From the NCBI GenBank assembly GCA_030583865.1, contig CP129479.1, positions 818,744 through 882,743 on the forward strand: a DNA stretch of 64,000 nt. Reading direction: 5' to 3'. Shown here piece after piece: positions 17,167-24,657 of the stretch. The DNA is from Thermodesulfobacteriota bacterium (lineage in GTDB: Bacteria > Desulfobacterota > GWC2-55-46). The notes beneath the pieces are model-generated. The model saw only the letters and a program-made list of their open reading frames with translations. It was not told the DNA's origin and did no database searches. Position 1 is the first letter of the stretch. Every line of letters begins with the position of its first letter. The position numbers and the translations under genes were made by a program.

Positions 17167-19212
17167 ATGGAAAGCTCTACAATGACTATCCTCTTTGCGC
17201 TGGGAGCAGCGGTGCTGGGCATTGTCTACGCGGCCTGGCTCGCGTTCTGGGTAAGGGGGCTCGATAGCGGCACGCCTGAGATGAGGAGGATCCAGGCGGC
17301 GATCCATGAAGGCGCAAGCGCCTACATGAAAAGGCAGTTCAAAACAGTAGGGGTGGTTGCGGCCATCCTTTTCGTCCTCCTCTGGGTGGCGGGCTCATGG
17401 TCCGGGCATTTCGGGCTCTTGACCGCCTGCGGCTTCCTGGTGGGCGGCGCGGCCTCCGGTATTTCGGGCTATGTCGGCATGATGGTGGCCGTAAGGGCCA
17501 ACGCCAAGACCGCTCAGGCGGCACACAAGGGGCTTAACGCCGCGCTGGTGGTCGCATTCAGGGGCGGGGCCGTCACGGGGCTCCTTCTCATCGGCCTCGG
17601 GCTCCTCGCGGTCACCGGTTTCTACGCCGTGGCTATACGGGTAACCGACGAGACGCACGCCATAGCGTCGCTCCTTTCGCTGGGGCTCGGCGGAAGCCTC
17701 ATATCGCTCTTCGCCAGGGTAGGGGGCGGCATATACACCAAGGCCGCCGACGTCGGTGCGGACCTCGTGGGCAAGGTCGAGGCCGGCATACCCGAGGACG
17801 ACCCGAGGAACCCGGCGGTCATAGCCGACAACGTGGGCGACAACGTCGGCGACTGCGCAGGCATGGCCGCGGACCTCTTCGAGACATACGCCGTTACGAC
17901 CGTCGCGACCATGGCGCTCGCGCACATCCTTTTCCCGGGCTCGGAGAACGCCATGCTCTTCCCGCTCGTGCTCGGCGGCGCGGCGATAATAATGACCATC
18001 ATCGGGAGCTGGTTCGTTAGGCTCGGCTCCTCCAACAATATAATGACCGCGCTCTACAAGGGGTTCGTGGCAACCGCCGTCCTCGCGGCCGTGGCCTTCT
18101 TCCCGGTCGCGTACTATCTCATGGACGGGGTAGGGGGGGTGGGCTGGAGCAACTACTATCTATGCGCCCTTATAGGGCTGGCGGTCACCATATCGCTCGT
18201 CGTCATAACCGACTATTACACCGCCAAGCATTACAGCCCGGTCCAGCACATAGCCAACGCGTCCATCTCCGGGCACGCGACCAACATAATCGCGGGGCTC
18301 GCCATAGGCAAGGAGGCAACGGCCCTGCCCGTACTCGTTATCGCCGGGGCCATACTGGCGAGCTATGAGCTGGCGGGCCTCTTCGGAGTCGCGGTATCCG
18401 CCGAGGCGATGCTGACAATGGCAGGGATCGTCGTGGCCATAGACTCCTTCGGGCCGATAACCGACAACGCCGGCGGCATAGCCGAGATGGCCGACATGGG
18501 GGCCGGGGTGCGCGGCGTGACCGACCCGCTGGACGCCGTCGGCAATACGACAAAGGCCGTCACCAAGGGCTACGCCATAGGCTCGGCGGGGCTCGCGGCA
18601 ATAGTCCTTTTCGCCGAATACACCCGGACCATATCGGCCGGAGGGGCGCAGGTCATCTTCGACCTCTCGGACCCGATGGTCCTCGTGGGCCTCTTCATAG
18701 GAGGCATGCTGCCCTTCTATTTCGCCGCCCTCCTCATGAAGGCCGTGGGAAAGGCCGCAGGCTCTATAGTGGACGAGGTAAGGAGGCAGTTCAGGGAGAT
18801 TAAGGGCATAATGGACGGGAGTGCAAGGCCGGAGTACGGCAAGTGCGTGGACATAGTCACCTCAGCCGCCCTGCAGAAGATGATAGTCCCGTCGCTCATA
18901 CCCGTTATCGCGCCGGTGCTCGTGGGCGTAATCCTAGGGCAGAAGGCACTCGGGGGCGTGCTCGTCGGAAGCATCGTGACCGGCCTTTTCGTCGCGATAA
19001 AGATGACCTCAGGCGGGGCCGCCTGGGACAACGCCAAGAAGTTCATAGAGGAGGGCAACCACGGCGGCAAGCACAAGCCCGCTCACCAGGCCGCGGTCAC
19101 GGGCGACACCGTCGGCGACCCCTACAAGGACACGGCAGGGCCCGGCATAAACCCGATGATCAAGGTCATAAACCTGGTCGCGGTCCTTTTCGGGATACTC
19201 CTGTACTCGTAG
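17167..19212 (+). CDS. hppA: Membrane H+-translocating pyrophosphatase, K+-independent type
   Basis: Integral membrane pyrophosphatase coupling PPi hydrolysis to proton pumping; 681 residues and about 16 membrane segments. Catalytic motifs include [32 protein letters not shown] (about residue 220) and [12 protein letters not shown]. In [17 protein letters not shown] the residue after GNTT is Lys (K463), with Thr at +3. Known work on the family links this Lys to independence from K+, where K+-dependent pumps have Ala. A ribosome site AAAGGAG lies nine bases upstream, and a strong terminator follows. It stands alone as a transcription unit. Confidence 0.95.
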   Translation: MESSTMTILFALGAAVLGIVYAAWLAFWVRGLDSGTPEMRRIQAAIHEGASAYMKRQFKTVGVVAAILFVLLWVAGSWSGHFGLLTACGFLVGGAASGISGYVGMMVAVRANAKTAQAAHKGLNAALVVAFRGGAVTGLLLIGLGLLAVTGFYAVAIRVTDETHAIASLLSLGLGGSLISLFARVGGGIYTKAADVGADLVGKVEAGIPEDDPRNPAVIADNVGDNVGDCAGMAADLFETYAVTTVATMALAHILFPGSENAMLFPLVLGGAAIIMTIIGSWFVRLGSSNNIMTALYKGFVATAVLAAVAFFPVAYYLMDGVGGVGWSNYYLCALIGLAVTISLVVITDYYTAKHYSPVQHIANASISGHATNIIAGLAIGKEATALPVLVIAGAILASYELAGLFGVAVSAEAMLTMAGIVVAIDSFGPITDNAGGIAEMADMGAGVRGVTDPLDAVGNTTKAVTKGYAIGSAGLAAIVLFAEYTRTISAGGAQVIFDLSDPMVLVGLFIGGMLPFYFAALLMKAVGKAAGSIVDEVRRQFREIKGIMDGSARPEYGKCVDIVTSAALQKMIVPSLIPVIAPVLVGVILGQKALGGVLVGSIVTGLFVAIKMTSGGAAWDNAKKFIEEGNHGGKHKPAHQAAVTGDTVGDPYKDTAGPGINPMIKVINLVAVLFGILLYS

Positions 19213-19224
19213 GACTGGTTTTGC

Positions 19225-19261
19225 AAAACGCGCCGGGGTTTTCCCCCGGCGCGTTTTTTTT
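19225..19261 (+). terminator. Rho-independent terminator of hppA
   Basis: A GC-rich stem AAAACGCGCCGGGG/CCCCGGCGCGTTTT with a short T-rich loop is followed by a run of T, 13 bases after the hppA stop. Confidence 0.9.
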
Positions 19262-19805
19262 GTAGTAGCTATTTTGCAAAGGCCTTTTCCGCGCTTCCGC
19301 GCGGTTTTTGAGGGTAAGACTCGCTTGCTCGCCGCCTCCCCCATCCCGTGAACACACAAAAGCGAGCAGAGACCCGAGTTTTATGGGGTCGAGCGAGCGG
19401 ATGCAAATCCGGAAAACTTCCTCTTGTGTCGGAGATTCCCGGCGGAATGCCGGGAATCTTCAACGGGCCCCCAAAGTCGCTTTGCTCCTGACTTCCCCGA
19501 CCCGTTCACGCTCTTCCTCCCTAAGGCTACGCTCGCCTTACCCTCCGGGGTTTGTTAAAGACAAAAAAAAATCTCACAACACTTTTGTTTTTGCATTTAA
19601 AACAACCCGGGGCATAAGGCGGAGCGAACATAGGGATGGAGGAGGGGCGGACGAGGCGGGGCAGCAGGAGCGAGGCCAAAGGCCGAGCGACATAAAGGGC
19701 CGAGCCCGGAGGATGGAGGCGAAAGAGAGCGGAGCCTTATGCCCAAAAATAGCGCGGCAGCGCGCAAAAGGCCTTTTGCAGAGAGGTGTAAAGGAATGAA
19801 AGCCC
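19262..19805. other. Structured non-coding region bounded by imperfect inverted repeats
   Basis: No convincing gene lies in this 544-base stretch, but it is rich in self-complementary sequence. Outer arms of about 38 bases (19272-19309 and 19745-19783, both holding GCAAAGGCC/GGCCTTTTGC and GCGCGG blocks) are inverted. Inner arms GGCATAAGG (19611-19619) and CCTTATGCC (19735-19743) are also inverted. A perfect 11-bp hairpin lies at 19433-19459. The right half is unusually purine-rich on the top strand. It could be a decayed mobile element or a large structured RNA. Confidence 0.6.
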
Positions 19806-20447
19806 TCAGGCTGGCTGGCGGCGCGCCCTTACGAACTCGATGATGCCGGGCATTATGGAAAGCACTATTATGGCGAGGATCACCATGGTGAAGTTCTCTT
19901 TTACGAGAGGTATGCTGCCGAAGTAGTAGCCAGCGAGCACGAATATGAGTATCCAGGCTATCGCCCCGGTAACGTTGTAGAAGAGGAACCTGCCGTAGGA
20001 CATCGCGCCCACGCCGGCCACGAACGGCGCGAAGGTGCGGACGATTGGGACGAACCTGGCTATGACTATGGTCCTTGCGCCGTACTTCTGGTAGAACCTG
20101 TGCGTCTTGTCGAGGTATTCCTTCCTGAATATCAGGCTGTCCTTCCTGGAGAAGACCTTCGGCCCGAGGTAATGCCCGATCGCGTAGTTTACCGAGTCGC
20201 CCAATATCGCCGCTACGGTAAGCCCGGCTATCACGTACTCCACTTCCAGATACCCCATCGCGGCGAAGGTGCCGATGGCGAAAAGGAGCGAGTCGCCAGG
20301 GAGTAGCGGCGTTACCACAAGCCCCGTTTCGCAGAAGATTATGAGGAAGAGGATGAGATAGGTCCAGGCCCCGTAGGCCTGTATGACAGCCCCCAGGTGC
20401 TTGTCTATGTGCATGAATATGTCTATGAACTCTTTTAGAAGCTCCAT
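19806..20447 (-). CDS. DedA family membrane protein
   Basis: Predicted 213-residue inner-membrane protein of the DedA/SNARE-associated family (PF09335), now linked to flipping of undecaprenyl phosphate or phosphatidyl lipids. Visible signatures are FCETGLVVTPLLPGDSLLFA near residue 40 and RFVPIVRTFAPFVAG followed by M-x-Y-x-x-F near residue 135. Both re-entrant loops and the conserved Arg are present, so it should be functional. It is monocistronic and diverges from a strong promoter at 20538. Confidence 0.9.
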   Translation of the reverse strand: MELLKEFIDIFMHIDKHLGAVIQAYGAWTYLILFLIIFCETGLVVTPLLPGDSLLFAIGTFAAMGYLEVEYVIAGLTVAAILGDSVNYAIGHYLGPKVFSRKDSLIFRKEYLDKTHRFYQKYGARTIVIARFVPIVRTFAPFVAGVGAMSYGRFLFYNVTGAIAWILIFVLAGYYFGSIPLVKENFTMVILAIIVLSIMPGIIEFVRARRQPA

Positions 20448-20537
20448 CGCCTTTTCACGGAAATCCGAAGGTATAGATTATATCAGGCCGCCTGAAAAGG
20501 CAACAAATAAGCGTTTGGAATCGTACGCGCGGCTGAT

Positions 20538-20565
20538 TTGACATGGGTTGCCCCCAATATATAAT
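20538..20565 (+). promoter_or_regulatory. Strong sigma-70-type promoter
   Basis: A perfect TTGACA (20538-20543) and a perfect TATAAT (20560-20565) are separated by 16 bases. It points at the DUF1328 gene and would place the family A palindromic repeat (20587-20727) inside the 5' untranslated RNA. Confidence 0.75.
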
Positions 20566-20586
20566 CAAATAAGACGGAATCCTTAT

Positions 20587-20727
20587 GGCAACCTCTAAAC
20601 ATTGATCTTTTCCCCGGACTCTGCGTAGTTACGGGAATAAAAATGCTCACATATTGTCATATATGCTCCGCTTTTTATTCCCGGCCTTCCTTGATTTCGG
20701 GAAAAATCTCAAATTTTAGAGATTGCC
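20587..20727 (+). repeat. Family A palindromic repeat, full copy
   Basis: It starts GGCAACCTCTAAA and ends TTTTAGAGATTGCC, with the conserved core AAAAATGCTCACATAT then ATGCTCCGCTTTTTATTCCC. The whole unit can fold on itself. Related copies lie at 32913, 34308, 58441 and 59507, with decayed ones at 47204 and 53627. Confidence 0.85.
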
Positions 20728-20801
20728 TATGTTGCAGGGGCTCTGCCCTCCAAGACGCCCGGCCGCCGGAAGCGCGCGCCGGGGGAAAGAAGGTGGCTCG
20801 A

Positions 20802-20969
20802 ATGCTTTCATGGGCGATAACCTTCCTCATAATAGCCGTAATCGCGGCGGTCCTGGGCTTTGCAGGGGTCGCGGGGACCGCGGCATGGATCGCAAAGGTG
20901 CTCTTCGTCGTATTCCTGGTGCTTTTCGTAGTCTCTCTCATCGCTGGCCGGGGCAGGCCGGCGGCATGA
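20802..20969 (+). CDS. DUF1328 small membrane protein
   Basis: A 55-residue protein with two hydrophobic helices ([21 protein letters not shown] and [21 protein letters not shown], allowing for breaks), the standard length and pattern of the DUF1328/YtjA family found across Proteobacteria. I start at the ATG at 20802 because AAGAAGG lies eight bases upstream; the same frame opens earlier through the palindromic repeat, which is not expected to be coding. The molecular function is unknown; family members are often stress-induced. The strong promoter at 20538 is its likely driver. Confidence 0.8.
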   Translation: MLSWAITFLIIAVIAAVLGFAGVAGTAAWIAKVLFVVFLVLFVVSLIAGRGRPAA

Positions 20970-21063
20970 GGACAGGCGGACAGGCATAGAAAACGAAATA
21001 GATGGTCCATGATGCCGGAGGCGGCCTGCGCGAGTTTCCGGCATTCATTTGAGCGCGGCATAA

Positions 21064-21100
21064 AAAAGAGGTTACGGTCGTCCCGTAACCTCTTTTGTTT
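21064..21100 (+). terminator. Rho-independent terminator after DUF1328 gene
   Basis: A perfect 14-bp stem AAAAGAGGTTACGG/CCGTAACCTCTTTT with a 5-base loop and flanking T-rich tail. The symmetry and A-run on the left mean it may work in both directions. Confidence 0.85.
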
Positions 21101-21167
21101 GAAGCGGGTCCGGGGCTCATGTTATATTGTCCCAATCGACGACAGGCCGGACCGGGACAAAAGCCCT

Positions 21168-21217
21168 TTTCAAACCGAGGTTTTCAGGTTTGAAAGAGGG
21201 GCGTAATATGGTATGAT
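21168..21217 (+). promoter_or_regulatory. Promoter with overlapping 9-bp inverted-repeat operator
   Basis: TTGAAA (21190-21195), a 16-base spacer and TATGAT (21212-21217) form a plausible promoter 100 bases before the AAA protease gene. The perfect inverted repeat TTTCAAACC (21168-21176) and GGTTTGAAA (21187-21195), arms 10 bases apart, covers the -35 box, as expected for a repressor or activator dimer site. A weaker candidate promoter, TTGAAG-N18-TATATT with an extended TG, lies at 21099-21128. Confidence 0.5.
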
Positions 21218-21319
21218 GTTCTGAGCTGCCCGGGCTCCCAGGCAGGCCCGCTTCGGAAATGCTGCATCCTCGTCCTTGAGGCTCTAATTTAACCGGACCG
21301 TCTGAAAGGTGCGCCTTAT

Positions 21320-23455
21320 ATGAACGCCAGGGACTTCGAAAACGAGATACGGATACACGTCGAGGCCAGGTATCCCATACTCTGGCTCGTCTCCTTCGAG
21401 GAGAGAAGGGTCGAGAGGATAGTGGAGTCGCTATGCGACTCCATGAAGCTCAATTTCTGGTCATGGTCGGTTTCCAGGGGCCTCTACGGGGGCGAGAAGA
21501 AGAAACGGGAGCCAATGGGCCGGGAAAAGATACTCTCGGTCATAGAGGAGAAGATAACGAAGGGCGAGAACGTAAGCAACCTCTTCCTTTTAAAGGACAT
21601 AGCCTCGTATTTCAACTCCCACGAGTTCCTCCGCAGGTTCAGAGACCTCCCGGCCATAATAGACGAGCGCCACACCGTCAATACCGTCTTCATCCTTTCG
21701 CCCACGCTCGGCGAGATACCGCCCGAGCTCGAAGAGGACATAGTGGTCCTGGAGCTCTCGCTCCCGGACTACGACGAGATAGCCGACCTGGTCTCCCGGA
21801 CTTACGGCCACCTCATCCCGTCGAGCTGGCACGCCTCCACCAGGTCGATACTCTACAAGTCCCTCCAGGGCCTTTCCCTCGACAACATAAGGAGGGTCAT
21901 AAGGAAGGCCATCAGCCTCAATAACGGCTTCCTCAACGAGGACTGCATATCCTACATACAGGACGAGAAGCAGCAGATAATAAAAAAGCAGAAGATACTC
22001 GACTACTATCCCCACAGGGAGAACATAGAGAACATCGGGGGCCTTAGCGAGATAAAGAAGTGGTTCATCGAGAGGGAGAACGTATTCAGGCTTTCGAGGG
22101 ACAAGATAACGACCCTGGGCCTGGACATCCCCAAGGGCCTCCTTCTCATAGGCGTGCCCGGCTCGGGCAAGAGCCTCTGCTGCAAGGCGCTCGCCGGCAT
22201 ATGGAACCTCCCGCTCCTCCGGCTCGACGTCGGCAGGCTCTTCGGCTCTACGGTGGGCGAGTCGGAAAAGAACATCAGGCGGTGCATACAGCTTGCCGAG
22301 GCGGTAAGCCCGTGTATACTCTGGATAGACGAGATTGACAAGGCCTTCGGCGGCATCGGGGGCTATCAGGGCGACTCGGGCACGCAGATGAGGGTCTTCG
22401 GAACCTTCATCACCTGGCTGCAGGAGAAAGAGCACCCTGTCTTCGTCATCTCCACCGCCAACGAGCCCAGGAACCTCCCGCCCGAGCTCTGGAGGAAGGG
22501 GAGATACGACGAGGTCTTTTTCGTCGACCTCCCGAGCCAGGAGGAGAGGGAGGAGATATACAGGATCCACCTCGAGAGGAGGATACAGAACCTTTCGAAG
22601 ATGGACGTGAAGGAGCTTTCCCAGAACAGCCAGGGCTTTACCGGCGCGGAGATAGAGCAGGCCGTAAAGGACGCGGTCGTCTCGACCTTCAACCACCTTC
22701 AGGAGGAGCACGCGGGAAGGAACATGGAAGAGGTCGTGGACGGGCTTCTCGCTCTCGACGTGACCCAGGAAAGGCTTCTTAAGTCCATACGTCACATAAC
22801 CCCGCTCTCGGTACTGAAAAAGGAGGAGATAGAGGAGCTCAGGGCATGGAGCCACCAGAGGGCCAGGCCCGCGTCCAAGTCCCTCTTCCTCCAGAGGGCG
22901 GAGTCGCTTTCGGAGACCGAGAAGAGGAACATCGCCCTGCACGAGGCCGGGCACGCGGTCCTCATGAAGCGGTACTTCAACCGCACCCCGGCGTTCGTCA
23001 GCATAGACAACTACAAGCCCTACTCGGCCTTCATACCGGTCGACGAGGCCATAAGGACGACCTACACCAAGAGCGACCTCGAAAAGGAGATAGGCGTCAT
23101 ACTCGGCGGCATGGTCGCGGAGGACGAGCTCATAGGGAACGACTCGAAGACCGTCGGCGCCTCACACGACCTCATCCAGGCGACCGGCATAGCCCGGAAG
23201 ATGGTCATAGAATACGGCTTCGGCGAAATAATGAGGAACAAGTCCCTCATGGTCCTCCAGGACTACGCCCTTACCTCGGGCGGGGACGTGCTCGACGACA
23301 TACAGAAGATCCTCGATTCCGCCAAGGAGTCGACCTCCAAGGTCATCTCCGAGAACAAGGAGGTCATCCATGCGCTCGTCGAGAAGCTCATGAAGGAAGT
23401 CCTCATTAACGGCGAAGGGCTCAACCGGTTCTTCAGGGAAAACCCCGTGCAATAA
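21320..23455 (+). CDS. AAA+ ATPase fused to M41 (FtsH-type) peptidase, Ycf46-like N-terminus
   Basis: A 711-residue predicted soluble ATP-dependent protease. The N-terminal 250 residues resemble the Ycf46 AAA family (FENEIRIHVEARYPILWLVS) and carry no membrane helices, unlike true FtsH. The AAA module has Walker A GVPGSGKS (278-285), Walker B ILWIDEID with D337/E338 and the arginine-finger region LWRKGRYDEVF. A C-terminal M41-type domain has the zinc motif HEAGH (541-545) and the third ligand D617 in VGASHDL, 76 residues on, nearly the same spacing as in FtsH. Catalytic residues are intact. It heads a block with Ycf35, DUF2997, radical SAM and Hsp70 genes, so it may be the processing engine of a dedicated proteostasis system; substrates are unknown. 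Confidence 0.85.
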   Translation: MNARDFENEIRIHVEARYPILWLVSFEERRVERIVESLCDSMKLNFWSWSVSRGLYGGEKKKREPMGREKILSVIEEKITKGENVSNLFLLKDIASYFNSHEFLRRFRDLPAIIDERHTVNTVFILSPTLGEIPPELEEDIVVLELSLPDYDEIADLVSRTYGHLIPSSWHASTRSILYKSLQGLSLDNIRRVIRKAISLNNGFLNEDCISYIQDEKQQIIKKQKILDYYPHRENIENIGGLSEIKKWFIERENVFRLSRDKITTLGLDIPKGLLLIGVPGSGKSLCCKALAGIWNLPLLRLDVGRLFGSTVGESEKNIRRCIQLAEAVSPCILWIDEIDKAFGGIGGYQGDSGTQMRVFGTFITWLQEKEHPVFVISTANEPRNLPPELWRKGRYDEVFFVDLPSQEEREEIYRIHLERRIQNLSKMDVKELSQNSQGFTGAEIEQAVKDAVVSTFNHLQEEHAGRNMEEVVDGLLALDVTQERLLKSIRHITPLSVLKKEEIEELRAWSHQRARPASKSLFLQRAESLSETEKRNIALHEAGHAVLMKRYFNRTPAFVSIDNYKPYSAFIPVDEAIRTTYTKSDLEKEIGVILGGMVAEDELIGNDSKTVGASHDLIQATGIARKMVIEYGFGEIMRNKSLMVLQDYALTSGGDVLDDIQKILDSAKESTSKVISENKEVIHALVEKLMKEVLINGEGLNRFFRENPVQ

Positions 23456-23466
23456 GGAGGAGGCAG

Positions 23467-23802
23467 ATGTCCTTCTATACCGTCATAAAGACCGAGCTCT
23501 CTGTAAGGAAGTACCTGATATGCGCCCTCGAGGAGCTCAAGAAGCGCGGCGAGATAACGAGTTTCGTCGCAAGCGAGCGCAAGGACACGATCGAGGTGGA
23601 CAGGGACGGCGACATCATCAATATCTCCAGGGAGAAGACAGGCTACCAGCTCGGCGGCGACAACCGCGTCGTGAACTCTTTTTCCAACAGGCTTAAGCAG
23701 ATGTACGCATACGAGTCCATAAAGGACAACCTCCCGCTCGATTTCGAGATATCGAGCGAGACCGAGACAGCGGGCGAGATACAGATAGTCCTGAAAGGCT
23801 AG
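23467..23802 (+). CDS. DUF1257 (Ycf35-like) protein
   Basis: A 111-residue protein starting MSFYTVIKTELSVRKYLICA with no signal peptide or membrane helix. Length and N-terminus match DUF1257, known in plastids and cyanobacteria as Ycf35. A very strong ribosome site (AAGGAGGAGG) overlaps the upstream protease stop, so the two are made together. Function is unknown in all organisms that I am aware of. Its repeated association with a Ycf46-like ATPase and a DUF2997 protein suggests an adaptor or substrate-binding role, which is inference. Confidence 0.8.
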   Translation: MSFYTVIKTELSVRKYLICALEELKKRGEITSFVASERKDTIEVDRDGDIINISREKTGYQLGGDNRVVNSFSNRLKQMYAYESIKDNLPLDFEISSETETAGEIQIVLKG

Positions 23803-23810
23803 GGGGCTCT

Positions 23811-23996
23811 ATGGACAGGCAGATACGGATACGCATAACGCCTGACGGCAAGGTGGAGATAGATTCGAGCGTCTACAACGACTGCAGGGAAGTGGCCAAG
23901 CAGCTCACTAAGCACCTCGGCACGATGGAGAAGTTCGTCGAGAAGGACGAAGTCTTCGGCGGCGAGGTCCGGATAAAGCTCGAATCCGGGGATTAG
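23811..23996 (+). CDS. DUF2997 small protein
   Basis: A 61-residue protein (MDRQIRIRITPDGKVEIDSS then REVAKQLTKHLG) matching DUF2997 in size and N-terminal beta-hairpin pattern. It starts eight bases after the Ycf35-like gene and is followed by 91 non-coding bases holding a short GGTGTTG-AA-AACACC repeat remnant. DUF2997 genes commonly sit next to DUF1257 genes. It has no cysteines or obvious active site, so a structural or adaptor role is more likely than an enzyme. Confidence 0.75.
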   Translation: MDRQIRIRITPDGKVEIDSSVYNDCREVAKQLTKHLGTMEKFVEKDEVFGGEVRIKLESGD

Positions 23997-24087
23997 GGCC
24001 GCAGGGCGGCCCTGTCCCGCTATATCCTTGCGCATTGTTCTCCGCGCACGCGCGTTAGCAGGGTGTTGAAAAACACCTTAGACTCCG

Positions 24088-24657
24088 ATGGACAGCACCC
24101 TTCTTAACATACACGCCATTCTGCCCGGCTCCAGGGTGAACGGCCCCGGCCTGCGGCTCGTCGTCTTTTTCCAGGGCTGCCTTAGGGGATGCGACGGCTG
24201 CTTCAACCCTGCCACGCACTCCTTCGAGGAAAAGGAGCTTTTGCCCGCGGCCTCGCTCATCGACGGGCGCATGGCGCCGGGTGTCGAGGGCTTGACCGTA
24301 AGCGGCGGCGAGCCGTTCCTCCAGCCCCGGGGCCTAAGGGAGCTCCTTGCCGCCGCAAGGGCCAGGGGCCTTTCGACGCTCGTATACACAGGCTTTACGC
24401 TCGAAGAGCTTGAGGCCGGCCTTCTCACGAGGGAATGCCTCCCGCTCATAGACGTCCTTGTGGACGGGCCTTATCGAATTGACATGCCCGAGAAGACGCT
24501 CCTCCCGCGGGGCTCCACGAACCAGAGGTTCCATTTCCTTACCGACCGGTACTCCTTGAACGACCTCATGCTGCCCGGCAGGGTCGAGCTGTTCATCTCC
24601 GGCGACGGGACCGTGAAGGAGACCGGGTTCGGCAGCCTGACCCGGACGGTTTTATGA
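24088..24657 (+). CDS. Radical SAM protein, NrdG/activase-like single-cluster family
   Basis: A 189-residue radical SAM enzyme of the minimal activase type. It has the cluster motif C-x3-C-x2-C in QGCLRGCDGC near residue 30, followed by TVSGGEPFLQP (SAM-binding GGE) and LVYTGFTLEEL. The size and layout are those of anaerobic ribonucleotide reductase and glycyl-radical activases, but no glycyl-radical enzyme lies nearby. The stop overlaps the Hsp70 start (ATGA), so the two are coupled. It may modify a protein of this block; alternatively it is an NrdG that has been recruited here. Confidence 0.8.
   Translation: MDSTLLNIHAILPGSRVNGPGLRLVVFFQGCLRGCDGCFNPATHSFEEKELLPAASLIDGRMAPGVEGLTVSGGEPFLQPRGLRELLAAARARGLSTLVYTGFTLEELEAGLLTRECLPLIDVLVDGPYRIDMPEKTLLPRGSTNQRFHFLTDRYSLNDLMLPGRVELFISGDGTVKETGFGSLTRTVL

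Noticed and set aside
19308-19799. A 163-residue open frame in the structured non-coding region
   Set aside because: Low-complexity Arg/Ser/Gly-rich composition, no ribosome site and no family resemblance; it lies across nested inverted repeats.
21590-22954. 454-residue open frame on the minus strand
   Set aside because: It is the antisense shadow of the AAA/M41 protease gene, with Leu/Val/Asp-heavy composition produced by the codon bias.
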